Shown here: positions 35,921 through 63,112 of the stretch, one piece after another
Numbering within the stretch: position 1 is the stretch's first letter
Layout: every line of letters starts with the position of its first letter
Assembly (NCBI GenBank): GCA_035772405.1
Contig: JAYKKM010000047.1
Coordinates: 593,501 to 657,500 of the forward strand
DNA: 64,000 nt
Reading direction: 5' to 3'
From: Chrysogorgia sp. JL179-B06
Lineage: Eukaryota > Cnidaria > Anthozoa > Scleralcyonacea > Chrysogorgiidae
Program-made: the position numbers and the translations under genes
Notes under the pieces: model-generated
The model's input: only the letters and a program-made list of their open reading frames with translations
Databases searched by the model: none
Told to the model about the DNA's origin: nothing

Positions 35921-37184
35921 ATGGGAGAAAAAGCAACAACTAAATGGGCACAGTTTGTTTGCTTTAAACCAAAGATAGCAATCAGTAAAGAGTTATTTCA
36001 AGAAACCTGGATTCCGCTCGCTAAGGCATTTCGTGCACGTGGCATCGCGTTGATCATTTTATCAGAAAAGGCAAATGTTCAAAATGACTTGTGTGATTAT
36101 CATTTCATTTCGAAGAATTTATGGGACTCCAAGGATGCTCTCCTAGCGGCATTTCCAAATGGACTTGAACTGGCTGCGCCATCCATAAGAGCTCCTGTCG
36201 CTGCAGCTCAGGTACATTTCGATGTTACATTAGCCTTTAGTGTCCGTTTAAGGTACACACTGCGATTGATCGGGCCTATTTATGGTTTAGATGCATGTTA
36301 AGGACGAGAAACTGAAAGCGGAATTATTTGTTGGCTCATAATCCTTATTCTTCCTATATATATTTCTCCTTACTTACAACCATCCATCTAAACCATAAAT
36401 CGGTCCGCGAATCATAAACAAGAATTGTGTCGCGTGCAAACAATTGCAATATTGCATACGCCAGAATGACAATCATATACGATAAATCATATCGATCGTG
36501 TAGATGGGCCTTTCAGCAAGGATCATTGGATCAAACGAGAACGCAAGCCACCGCATTTTCTCTACAGTGTTACTAAATTTTATGGCAATTTATCCAGACT
36601 GACGTTTTGGTGAAATTCCATCTGCATTCTCTTCTAGCTTGAGACGGAGGTGCATATTATTATCTTCACACGGAAGTAGAGGTGTACTCAATTTTTAACG
36701 ATGTTTCTTTGAATTTTTAAATTATTGTAAGCGTTTTAGAATTATCGGAGTGGACATTGATTTTGTACGTTTATTAATTTTGTTTGATTTTGTACGTTTA
36801 TTAATTTTGTTTGATTTCTTTTAGATTGGTTGTTTTCATGTGGTTTCAGTAAAACTTGCTGATTGTGATATGAAAGGGACCAGACATGAAGAACTCGTGC
36901 AAGATGAAATTAAAGTGTTCGTCATGTTCACAGAGCCCCTTTCAAGGGAGGAAGTGATAACCAAAGGGGAAACACTGTGTTTAGTAAAAGGATTTCAGAG
37001 TTACTGTATCTATGAACTGGACAAAGACGTTTCGGAGAATCCCAGCAAATACTACAGCTGGATTATCGAGGCCTTCTTTCAAAGCTTTTTCAAGGATTCT
37101 CTGCTACAGGAAATCTTAGACACAGGTCAATTTAAAGACTGTGAGCTTGCGATTCACCAAGACGCCGTTCAATTCACAATGTGA
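35921..37184 (+). CDS. Unidentified two-exon protein of 216 aa
   Basis: Exons 35921-36211 and 36825-37184 are joined in phase 0 by a GT-AG intron (cag/gtacat, ttttag/att). The ATG at 35921 opens MGEKATTKWAQFVCF. Later segments include RARGIALIILSEKANV, DYHFISKNLWDSKDALL, FHVVSVKLADCDMKG, VFVMFTEPLSREEV and YSWIIEAFFQSFFKDSLLQ. There is no signal peptide and no clear membrane segment; it looks like a globular soluble protein. AATAAA signals follow from 37347. Two long frames that splice in phase and use ordinary codons argue for a real gene rather than chance. I do not recognise the family and propose no function. It converges on the ABCF2 3' end about 400 bp away. Additional 5' exons cannot be excluded. 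Confidence 0.65.
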
Positions 37185-37346
37185 TTGTCTTTCAATCGCC
37201 TGTGCTACCAGAACACTACAAAAGCCGGCAGAAAGTGCAGCAAAATTTGACAAAAATCTTAAATACATCATTCTGCATGCGTAACAAATGAATCACAACA
37301 ACATTCATGATGACAAGATACAATACATATACTTTAAATTCTTCGA

Positions 37347-37358
37347 AATAAAATAAAG
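37347..37358 (+). promoter_or_regulatory. Polyadenylation signals of the unidentified gene
   Basis: Two overlapping AATAAA-type hexamers (aataaaataaag) about 165 bp after the stop codon at 37184. Confidence 0.55.
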
Positions 37359-37582
37359 AGTTACGGGCTGTTAAATACTAATTCATTCAGAAAAATAATA
37401 TAAGTACACATTAATAGATATTTACTATACAATTCATGGTACCATTTATATAGAGCTAAATTCTATTTTAGAACTTTTTAGTTAGAATAAGTTTATAATG
37501 GAAGTGCCAAAAGCACTAGTTTCCCAGATTTTTTAGATACCATTTGGAATTTGTTTTAGAATCCGATGTTATATGACCAGAT

Positions 37583-53698
<16,116 letters not shown>

Positions 53699-53912
53699 AT
53701 TTTAATAAAACACTACGCTGAATACAAAAAAAAATTTACTGGCACAATGTTCGTTTTCGCCAGTCATTGCGCCATTTCCGAGTCACGTGGCAAACTGAGC
53801 GCACGTGTAACTTCGGGAACACCTTCGGGAAAAGGCGGTGACGCACGTCATAGTTTCGGTCAAAATTCGTCTAAAATCGTTCCCATAACAACCGATTACA
53901 GGTAAATGCAAA
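53699..53912. promoter_or_regulatory. Divergent promoter of ABCF2 and CFAP221
   Basis: 214 bp separates the ABCF2 ATG (minus, 53698) from the CFAP221 ATG (plus, 53913). It is richer in CpG than its surroundings and holds a tcacgtgg E-box near 53783, cacgtgtaac near 53802, and an X-box at 53879-53892. No TATA box is evident. Confidence 0.7.
53879..53892. promoter_or_regulatory. RFX X-box
   Basis: gttcccataacaac fits the RFX consensus GYYNYY-N(1-3)-RRNRAC exactly with a 2-bp spacer. It lies 20 bp before the CFAP221 start codon. RFX factors drive ciliary genes in animals, which fits the product. Confidence 0.7.
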
Positions 53913-54179
53913 ATGGCGACCCTGGAAGTTGACAGTATGACCTTTGCAAAAAGTTTTACTACACCAGCTAAGCATAACAAACAAGTCCCAAATCACTTAC
54001 TGGAGACAAGTAAGATTGTTTTACATTCCAAGAATGTACGTTTGTTAGACGTGGCATAATTTTTGTCATAATTTTTAGAAATCTTTAGCAAAGTTTCCGA
54101 AAATGAAGTTTTTCAAACCTGTCCTTCAAGCATACATTTCACTGGATATGAAATTAAAAAGACGACTAAACAGATTCTG
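53913..54179 (+). CDS. CFAP221: Cilia- and flagella-associated protein 221, first two exons
   Basis: Exon one 53913-54009 begins ATG GCG ACC and ends in phase 1 before gtaagat. Exon two 54079-54179 follows attttta-ag. The encoded protein contains KQVPNHLLETKIFSKV and SSIHFTGYEIKKTTKQIL. These match the N-terminus of CFAP221/PCDP1 as I recall it (VPNHLLESKVYAKL; IHFGGYQVEK). The segment leads into the first ASH/HYDIN-type beta domain. The product is a central-apparatus (C1d) calmodulin-binding protein of motile cilia. Further exons are not found before 64000; the following intron is full of transposons. Short exons explain why it is easily missed. Confidence 0.8.
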
Positions 54180-54278
54180 GTTTGTATAAGCAAGCTTACA
54201 AGTTTTCCGTTTCACCTTTTCCATATTTCGTTATGGCGCTTTTTTCTATTGTAACTTTAGTCTTCAATAAAATTGCTA

Positions 54279-54600
54279 TGAATAATAATAATAATAATAA
54301 AGACGTATTAGGAGCATTATACAATAGTCTCAATGCTCTCACAACAATATATTCTTAATGTTACTTATAAAACTAATTACAATTTCATTATAAGATAAAG
54401 CCTACTACATATATTACCACTATGAACAAAAAACTATTAATTTAAAAAAAGTAAAGTCTTAAGTGCTGACTTAAAACTACTTGACATATCAATGCTTCTA
54501 ATTTCCTGTGGTAATGAATTCCACAGTTTTGGTGCGGCAACCGATAATATTCTGTCTCCATGAGTCATTTTGGCTCAAGTGGCAGATTTCGGTTAGATGA
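54279..54600 (-). pseudogene. LINE 3' end with (TTA)n tail
   Basis: Minus-strand reading gives GDRILSVAAPKLWNSLPQEI, then FKSALKTLLFLN and a stop, a standard LINE ORF2 C-terminus. A short 3' UTR ends in ttattattattatt (54281-54299 as aat repeats). Severely 5' truncated. Confidence 0.75.
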
Positions 54601-54807
54601 TCTTAAAGTGCATGGAAAGTTTGTATGTTACGCCGAATATCTTCGGCGTAGAATTTCCGTCGATTATGCCAAGGTTGGCATAACACTAATCAAGTTTTCT
54701 GTGAAAATAACTTGGTGTGGCGTAATTATTGGCTTTAGCAACGTGGTGTACCAACATACTTAGTTTCATGATATCATCAGCCTCACACCACCCTAGTGTC
54801 CCCAATT

Positions 54808-54872
54808 CCGCCCGCCCCCAAATGTAACGCCTGCCCCCAAATGTAACGCCTGCCCCCAAATGTAACGTGCCC
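54808..54872 (+). repeat. Tandem 19-bp repeat
   Basis: Three to four copies of cgcctgcccccaaatgtaa in a row. Non-coding, in the large CFAP221 intron. Confidence 0.85.
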
Positions 54873-54879
54873 CAGAGGC

Positions 54880-55634
54880 CTAGCGATTTGATAGAAATAC
54901 CAAGCAGTGAGGGCAATGAGGGAGTCAGAGGGACTAAATAAATATCCTAACTTAACTATAATCATCCTTACCAAGGCTTTATTATTGACGGAAATGCATT
55001 ATCAATGTTGATTACACATGCAGGACCACCACCGCCGGTCAACACGCTCAAGTTCTGTCAAGTGTTAAATGTCAACTGACTCGGCTCAAGTCAACTGTCT
55101 GTGAAAATGAGAACTGTGAGTCTATAAATATGAGAGTCTGTGAGACTCAAACACATTCGGTCTGACTCTGATTCAGAGATTGAAGAGTGATTCAGAGATT
55201 CAATAAGAATCAGAGATTGAAGAGTGGAGACTTTCATTTCAAAGGAGTCAAAGCCCAAAGAACATTGAGAAAAGGTGGCAATCTGTTTTGCCAGCACTGA
55301 ACAAACCCTTAAATAGCAAATTAAATACAATTTCATCAACTAAATAGCCTTATAGCGGCACGCAGTGCAACTACAGTATATTTGGTTTTGGGTTTTCACT
55401 CCCAGACCCTTGTTAACATCATTTATTTATAAAGCAATAAATATATTGAGATTTGAGATCATGGTGAAATGTTTGACATATGATTGGGTGTCAAAGCTAA
55501 TTAGTATTAAATTGTACAAAGTTTGATTTTGGAATTTGTTGAAATGATGGTTGTACAGTATCTTTAATATAATACATAATATATCACTGTGTAATTAGTT
55601 TGGATTTTAGGATCTGCCATTAAAATGATACAGA
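54880..55634. other. CFAP221 intron, no element recognised
   Basis: Contains a small direct repeat gattcagagattgaagagtg around 55170-55225 and gtgagactc-type motifs. No gene or known repeat otherwise. Confidence 0.4.
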
Positions 55635-56026
55635 TGTAGTGTCCAAAAACCACAAGAAGAATTACATTTTTTTTTCACTTTTAAGCCAGACTTTTTTTAT
55701 CCGCCTACCGTAAAAATCACAAAAGTGGAAAAAAATAAAATTTCGAAAATGCACTGTAACAATTAGTAATTTTGTGGCTCTAACATGAAGTACCTGGAAC
55801 GACGACTCTGAGTACCGCTGACGCATATAATCTTTGAATCGTCCTCGTGGCAGCCATGTTTTTTCAATTAGAAGTTGAAATTGTTTGGAGGACACAAATA
55901 TTACGGCAGTCCGGGCAACAAGTGAAACACCATGTATTCCAATTCACAATTTGTTTGGTAACATATTTTTAAATTTTTTCCCGACCTACCGACCATTTTT
56001 TAAGTCAATTAATTAACTATGTTACA
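55635..56026 (-). repeat. 3' LTR of the gypsy element
   Basis: Minus-strand 3' LTR, directly after the polypurine tract. Homologous to 61654-61827 at both ends but with about 220 bp of extra sequence in the middle. Confidence 0.75.
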
Positions 56027-56133
56027 TTACTCCCCCTTTATTGGGAGACACATCCTGTGTCCTCTAAAAGAATTTCCTTTCACAATATCGGTAATTTCAC
56101 AATATAGTAAGTGATAGTGTCTTCCCCCTCGTG

Positions 56134-56800
56134 TCAGATATACCATGATGAAGGGACCTGAGTCCAGGAATGATGGAACTTTGGCTTAGAACCCTTCTTG
56201 ATGGCTGGATTGTGGAGCCAGACCCAGTCTCCAACTTTGTAGTGGCCACCAACTGCTTGTTGATCACACTTGATTGTAGGCTTCCTCCAGGTGTTCTTTG
56301 AGCTGACAGTATGTCTCCCTTCTCGGATCAGGATCTCTACCAAACATCAAATCGACGGGAAGTCGGATTTTTCTTCCAAACATTAAGTGGAATGGCCAAC
56401 ATGGTGGCAGGAAGATAATTGTCCCAAGATGTCTCATCCTCTGCAACACGTGTGCCCAACATCCCGATTAGTGTCCGGTTGGAACGTTTAACGAGTCCAT
56501 CTAAGGGGTGGTGCGAGTCTTTTCCATTCCCATGAGAAGATTGCACATCTCTTTAAAGACCTTTGACTCATTAATTACGTTTGCATCGAAACTCCACTCA
56601 TGCTATGGATTCAGCTTCTTAGTAAAGTAATCAGAAACCATGACGAGTATATAATTGTTTCCACGTAGGGTAATGGGTAACGGACCGACACGCGGTACAA
56701 ACAGGCAGCAGCGATGCTTGGTTTGATCTCGCAGGAGATTCACGTTAGGTGCATTCGTGACATTTGTAGTGTTCATAGATTGCATGCTGAATTTACATAA
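56134..56800 (-). pseudogene. Gypsy integrase, C-terminal part
   Basis: In several frames: GPLPITLRGNNYILVMVSDY (integrase core) at about 56610-56690, NRTLIGMLGTRVAEDETSWD at about 56415-56490, then VGDWVWLHNPAIKKG at about 56180-56240, the C-terminal beta domain. Frameshifts separate them. Confidence 0.75.
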
Positions 56801-56825
56801 ATGGTAATTATCAGATTACAGTAGG

Positions 56826-58416
56826 TGTTGAAACCTTAGGCGTTGTTATGACGCAAAATGTAAATGACGTAGTTCCTTCAGTAGGTGAGGTTTGCACACA
56901 ATAGACATAGTGTACTATATAAGATGATGTTTTACTCTATTGTCCATGTCTAGTTTTCTATTCAGGAGCAGTAGCGTCAAGTGCGCTAAGTCGAACGCCT
57001 AACTCGGCACGTAATAATTCTGGTGGCAGCGGTGGGATGGAAAATACAAGTTGAGAGTGAGAACACCAAATAACAAATCTAGTGAAATGGAAAGCACGAG
57101 TCGACAATGAAGGCACAAAATAACAAGAAATGGATAGAGAAAGATCCGAACTTGAATGGACAACCAGATCGTCGACATGGTCGATCGGCGACCTTACCCA
57201 GACCAAAAGCAACGAACAACCCAGTGACGAATGCAGTGAGGCATTTGGCGTCGCAAGTCAGAGTCGAAATCAGAGTTGCCGATGGTATGGAGAACCAGAT
57301 CGTCGATGTTGGTCGATCGGCGACCTTATCAAGACCGAAAGAATGAAAGATGGATATTTGGACAGAGCCTGAATTAACGAACGAGAAGGAAAATAAGAAA
57401 GAGAAAAAGAACCGGAGTGGAAACTGGAAAGTAATGGGAACCAGAGACAGACGAAAGATCGAGAAAAGAATTACATTGACAGTTCGTGAGTTGTGCCTGT
57501 GAGTTTAACGTGTTGTTCCTGCGCATTTTGACTTTTGAGTTTGAAACGAATGTGGTACGGAGTACCAGAAGTAAATCGCCTATCCAGTGTCACCTGTAAA
57601 GACTACCCGTTGTAACAGCTGTGAAGTCCTGGCGTTTTCTGTGTTGGTTCGAACATAATCGTGACTTTAATGTGAACTGTTAATTATATGTTAACGTACT
57701 TTACCTTTTCGACACTGAATAGAGCATAGTGTTAATTTTTGTCTTTGTTAAGCGCGCGAGAGAGTATATCTAGGGTTCTTACTAACAGTTAAGCGGTACA
57801 TAACAAATAAACAAAAAAAAGAGGATCATTTAGAATAAGTGCAGTTATGTTTGTAGAGATAGAGTAAGTCCAGTAGTATACATGTAACGGCAGGCCAACG
57901 TAATAGTAATTGTAAGAATAAACGAGCTATATTTATTAGTGTATACGAGGAGTATATTGTTGAACACAAGTGGTGTGAAGTTGCGAGCATGCATGCGATG
58001 ATGAGATAGGGACGAAGAGAAGCATGTAGTATAATAATTAAGTAAAATCAATGGCTGGTTACTTCCAGTGGTACAGTAAATCGTAACGTAAGAGCAATAG
58101 TCGAAATTTAAGGCGTTCTGGTTAGGTTATGGTTGTACGTAAATTTAAACATAAACAATTCAATAAGTAGTAGAAAACATATATGCCCGCAAGAAATGTA
58201 AGGTGTTGAAACCTTAGGCGTTGTTATGACGCAAAATGTAAATGACGTAGTTCCTTTAGTAGGTGAGGTTTGCACGTAATAGTGTACTATATAAGATGAT
58301 GTTTTACTCTATTAAATTGTTCTTCATTCTGGCTCTGGGTTGTCCATGTCTAGTTTTCTATTCAGGAGCAGTAGCATCAAGTGCGCTAAGTCTAACGCCT
58401 AACTCGGCACGTAACA
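56826..58416 (+). mobile_element. Small non-autonomous LTR element nested in gypsy
   Basis: Direct repeats at 56826-57016 and 58204-58416 begin tgttgaaaccttaggcgttg and end ggcacgtaa. They contain the TATA-like ctatataagatg. The left copy lacks 26 bp that the right one has. After the left LTR comes ttctggtggcagcggtggga, a primer-binding-site-like sequence; before the right LTR, the purine-rich gcaagaaa. About 1.2 kb of internal sequence has no recognisable gag or pol. It splits the gypsy integrase. I could not fix a target duplication. Confidence 0.8.
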
Positions 58417-58419
58417 ACA

Positions 58420-59300
58420 TTGACGTTACCACAGCTCGATGTCTTCCCTCAGCCCTATCCAATAGAACTGCTCTCTTACCTTACCTACAGTATTCGTAAC
58501 GCCAAGGTGCCCCATGCAATTGTATCACCCTTTGCTTTAAGACTCTGTCCCTGTTTTTCTCTTCCCAGCGTCGATGAATCACACCGTTTTCCAGGAACAA
58601 CTGGTCCCATTGAGCCCAATAGCCACGAGTTTTCAGTCCAGTTCTTCGACAGTAGGGCGGTCCTTCCCAGCCAATAAACGAGCTCGGATAGGTCCTAGTT
58701 GTGAATCTCCTTGCTGAGATGATTGCAAGGTTGTTAATGCGAGTGTTTGTGCTCCATTATTGAGAGGCCTCCCCCGGTCGGTGTTCGGCTTAAAATTGGT
58801 ATTCTTGCAGTTGCTCCAACCACCAAGCCACTTGTCCTTCTGGTTCCTTGAACCGTTGTAACCACTGCAGTGCCGCGTGATCTGTTCGAACAGTAAAGGG
58901 CCGTCCCAGTAAGTAGCATCGAAAATGACGAGTAAATGTAACAACTGCAAGCATTTCCCGGCGAGTCACGCAGTAATTTCTTTCGGCTTCGGTCAATGTC
59001 CTGCTTCCGTAGGCGATCACTCTCTCTTTACCCCCATCTTGTATCTGGGACAGAACTGAGCCAATACTACAATCACTAGCGTCGGTGTCGAGGATGCAGA
59101 ATGGGTCTGAGTATCTCGGGTACGCCAGAATGGTGGCGGAGACTAGTCGTCGCTTCAATTCTCTGAAAGCTTTGTCAGCTTCTTCCCTCCATCGAAACTC
59201 GGTCTCGGTAAGACGATGTAATGTGCTTGCGATTTTGGCGAAATCTTTAATGAACCGCCTGTGATATGATGCGAGACCTAAAAAGCTCCGCAATTTGGTC
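58420..59300 (-). pseudogene. Gypsy RNase H and integrase start
   Basis: RSFLGLASYHRRFIKDFAKI, ILDTDASDCSIGSVLSQ, YCVTRREMLAVVTFTRHFR and FTVRTDHAALQWL give the RT connection and RNase H in one 167-codon frame. Downstream, in other frames, NGVIHRRWEEKN-type sequence marks the integrase N-terminal region. Confidence 0.85.
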
Positions 59301-59994
59301 GGATTCGTAGGGACTGGCCAAGAAGCAACTCTTTTTGTTTTCTAGGGATCGGCAGTCACCCCATCTCGATTGACCACATATCCCAAAATAGTTACTTCGC
59401 GCCGACACATGACATTTCTTCAGCTTAAGCCCCGCACCACGAAATATCTCGAACACAGATCGTAGACGTTCCAGATGTTCGTCAAATGTTAGCCCAAAGA
59501 CGATGACATCGTCTAAATAAGCCAAACACGACTCCCAAGTAAGTCCGGCCAACACCAACCCTATAGGCGTTGAAAGGTGCTCGGGGCGTTGCACAGACCA
59601 GAGGGAATTACGATCTCGTTCTCGGTTATCAAGCTGCACTTGCCAGTAACCACTCGCCAGATCTGACGTTGAGAACCAGCAAGCTTCTCCAAAAGATTAA
59701 GAATGCAAACAGAAGGAGTCTTTACGCGTGACGTCGTTTAGGCGTTAATAACTTAATAGTCAACGCAGAATCTTGTCGTCCCGTCGACGCCCATGGCGAT
59801 TGGGAGGATTGGACGACTCCATGCTGCTGCATCTCATCTATCATGCGACTAACTTCTTCCATTTGGTGGAGTGCTACTCGACATGCTGTTTGACGGATTG
59901 GGGAAGCATCTCCAGTACTGATCTTGTGATACACTTTATTGGTTCGATCCAAATCGCCGTCACCTGTCGAGAATATATCTTCGAAGTCGTCCAC
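59300..59994 (-). pseudogene. Gypsy reverse transcriptase
   Basis: FEDIFSTGDGDLDRT, VALHQMEEVSRMIDEM and GVVQSSQSPWAS precede a frame change. CLAYLDDVIVFG carries the RT active site, near 59505-59540. The finger/palm segment between about 59640 and 59770 is damaged. Confidence 0.85.
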
Positions 59995-59999
59995 GAGTC

Positions 60000-61676
60000 G
60001 GGTTTAGCTTGGCTTGTTCGTTCGTGAGCTCCAACTCCTCTGTCTCCAATGATGCTTTGAAATTTTCGCGTTGGCGGTTTTTTGACTGGGGCTTGCATTG
60101 ATATGGCCGACTTCTAAAGTGTCGTCACGTTGGTCAGTGCTGGTCTCCGAACCACACAATGGGTGGACATTTTCCACGCTTTGATTTTTGTGAAGAGTTA
60201 CTGGCGTTTCTGACAAATTAGCAATGCGTATTGGTATTATTCCCCGTGATGGTCGCACCACAATTCTCGCAGTTAAAACTTGGTGCTTTGCTTCGAAACC
60301 GTTCCTCTCTTCGAAAACACCAGGAAAATCGGTGCTATTGTCTCCATCACTGTACAACGGCCCATTTCTTCGTTGGGTTGCACCACACTGTGTCTTTCAG
60401 GGTGACCCGGCAAACATAAGGTGGCTTTGCTTGGTACCGAAGAGCAACGGTATGTCACCCACATGGAGGGAGCCTGTTTTCAGCTTAATTAAACAACTGT
60501 TAGAAAATCGACTCCCAGCAAACACTCTTGGGTTGCACCTTCAAAAAGTATATTTAATGACTACGGTTTGATGGACTGTCTGTAGTTGCTCCCGCATTAG
60601 ATGACCACTTCTTTCCCTAAAATGGCGATGGACCAAAGTGACTGCAGATCCCGTATCAACCAACATTGGGGTTTAGGCGTTGTTCAGCAAACCACTCACG
60701 AAGACTGCTGATTGTGTTGCCGCACTAACATTGGCAGGAAATTCGTTTTGAGGACCTAATATACTGGTTGTACTTGGCTGACGCCCGGTCCACGGTGGCA
60801 GCTGACTCTCGTTTCTCGACGGTCTATTTTGGCTAATGTTGGTGTTCCACTCTGGACACGAGTTTCGCCTGTGCCCCCCAGTTGACCACAGCCCCAACAC
60901 TTTATTTGGTTCGACATCCGTCCTCTCTGTCTTCCTGTTTCCGAAGATATTGATGCGTTGAGTTTTTCAACGAGATGCGTTAATACCTCGGTGTTAGCGC
61001 AAAGAGCAGCGGTCATTTCACCTGTGTTGTCCTTGGCTGTTTCGAATCTATCGTCGATGGTCGTCTCCCACAGCGTCGACTTTGGCGCTTAAGTTGTCAT
61101 CACCTAACAAGCGTTGGTCTCCCACAACATGACCTTTGGCTCTCGTTCCTTCTCGCATTTTCTGTTGCGTTCTATGCACCGCCGCAAGTCGTCTTGCAAG
61201 TTTCACAGCATCATCCATAGTCGATAAATTGGTCTCGGGCTAATTCATCTTTAGTTTTGGGGTCCAATCCACGATGGCCTCATTTTGCTAGGTCAAGTAA
61301 CGTTTCTCCTGATTCTTGTTGATGTTGGTTGAGCTTGAAGTCTTAATTCTGGCTCTGTCGCTTTCGATGCGAAGCGATTCAGGAGTCGCGCTTTTACCTC
61401 TTCATAGCCATCTTTATCTAGATCTAGCCCGAGCTGATCGATTGCTTGGTACGCGTTGTCGTCGAGCGATAGGAGAAGTGCACCTGCCTTGGATTCTTCT
61501 GGAAATCGCAAACATTTCGCGTAAGTCTGCCATCGCATTAACCAAAGTTCGAAATTCGAACCCATAGTGAATGTTTTCGGAGCTAGCACCAACTGCGAGC
61601 TTCGTTTCTGGTATGGCCGCCGCTTCGTGTTCCGCCGCTTCGTGTTCCACCAATGTAGCGTGCGTCCACAAACCAC
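60000..61676 (-). pseudogene. Gypsy gag and protease remnant
   Basis: Gag-like WLMRWQTYAKCLRFPEESKA and SLDDNAYQAIDQL at about 61420-61560. A CCHC zinc knuckle (CWGCGQLGG, then HRRNSC in the next frame) near 60850-60905. The retropepsin active site VDTGSAVTLV at about 60630-60665. Several stops and frameshifts. The 5' LTR (61654) abuts the gag side. Confidence 0.8.
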
Positions 61677-61827
61677 AAGAAGAACTGATTACAGTTTTTC
61701 ACTTTTTAATAAACATACGCGCATGCGTCACAGTCTGGCGCTCGTCTCACACCTCGCTCTCGTATATCACGCATACTAATTTCATTCCTACTAATTATAA
61801 AGTCAATTAATTAATTAACTCGTTACA
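61654..61827 (-). repeat. 5' LTR of the gypsy element
   Basis: 174-bp LTR bounded by tgtagcg and cgttaca in plus orientation. On the minus strand it is followed by ttggtggaacacgaagcggc, in the position of a primer-binding site. Confidence 0.75.
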
Positions 61828-61890
61828 CAGGTATACATATTACATGAACAAGCTTGGTTCTGAATACAAGAAATATGTGAGGACAGCAAG

Positions 61891-63112
61891 AACCCGAGTT
61901 AGGACTCGAGTTAGGATTCGAGTTAGGATTTCTTTCATATCTTTCTGTGTAAAGACGTATTTTTTATGTCTGTCGACATACGATTTTTCTCAGCGGCGTA
62001 AACTATACTCGGTATCACACTAAACTTTACTAAATGAATTTTAATACAAATATGCGGTGTCTAAACTTATCGTCATTAAAAACCGGTGAACTTTACGGCA
62101 GTATCTGCGGCAGCAATAAAAAATATAAATGTATATGTGTCATATAAGGTCAAAGACTGGTATCGAAAATAATATACTCATTGGGAGTTTATTTTTCTAT
62201 CAGTATCCACTTTTCACGGGTGACATTACAAAACACAAAGGAGTGAATATGCAAAATGTACTTGATAAACGCGTTATATCTTTGCTATATCTGTAAATGC
62301 GGTAAAATTATACGTTTCCGTTAGGGTTTCGACGTTGCTTGAAAGGTCGGCTATGACACCTCACTCTGACAATAATTATATTGTAATTTGCCAAATCACT
62401 CAAGCCGCCATCCCCGTTAGTTCATACGACACTTCTATTACACTTTCAGATACTAATATCTGTCTTAAGCCTGGTTTCCATATGATCGCTGCGATCGCCC
62501 AATTTTAAAACCGGCGATCGTAGCGATCATATGGAAACCACACGCTCAGCGATCCTGGCGATTGTAGCGATCGCCGAGATAGAAAATGTTCTATCTCGGC
62601 GATCGCAGCGATTATATGGAAACACTGGTTCAGCGATCCTCATTCTCAGCGATCGGTATGTACCCCAGCGTCATTCGGCTATATCTATAAAACACATTAC
62701 AGTATTGTAATAAGATTAAACGGTTCCTTCATTCGACAGACGATATTAGATTCGACGTTTGAAATAGGCCTTACTGATAAGAGCAACTAGAATAAAAAGC
62801 TGTGCTTCATGCGATAGTAAAATAAAGTTGTCTTTGTTTACTTCGTCCATGACGATCGCTACAATCGCCACGATCGCTACGATCGCCGGTTTTAAAATTG
62901 AGCGATCGCAGCGATCGTAGCGATTATATGGAAACATGACGATCGCCGCGATCGCCGGTTTTTAAATTGAGCGATCGCAGCGATCGTAGCCTTCGTAGCG
63001 ATCATATGGAAACCAGGCTTTAATAACTGTCCTAATACCTGTCTTGCTCACAAATTTCACATTACCTTAAAGGTTGCCTACTCGAGTCCTAACTCGAGTC
63101 CTAACTCGGGAG
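61891..63112. mobile_element. Inverted-repeat element with GAGTTAGGA ends
   Basis: The left end has three copies of cgagttaggac/t (61893-61930). The right end has their inverse, ctcgagtcctaactcg and ctcgagtcctaactcggg (about 63078-63112). No coding sequence. It is interrupted by the GCGATCG-rich MITE. Confidence 0.65.
62468..63019. mobile_element. GCGATCG-rich MITE, nested
   Basis: Ends agcctggtttccatatgatc and gatcatatggaaaccaggct, flanked by TTA on both sides. Inside are more than a dozen gcgatcg/cgatcgc/tagcgatc motifs in both orientations, and several internal copies of atatggaaac, suggesting multiple rounds of terminal duplication. Non-coding. PIF/Harbinger-type by ends and target duplication. 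Confidence 0.8.

Larger units (their letters stand above)
55635..61827 (-). mobile_element. Decayed Ty3/gypsy LTR retrotransposon
   Basis: LTRs lie at 55635-56026 and 61654-61827, both bounded by TGTA…TACA and sharing ccacaagaagaa and aagtcaattaattaa. A polypurine tract aaagggggagtaa (minus strand; 56027-56039) abuts the left LTR, fixing the minus orientation. Gag, protease, RT, RNase H and integrase remnants follow in standard order. The left LTR is about 220 bp longer, implying an insertion in it. The integrase region is split by a smaller LTR element. Confidence 0.85.
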
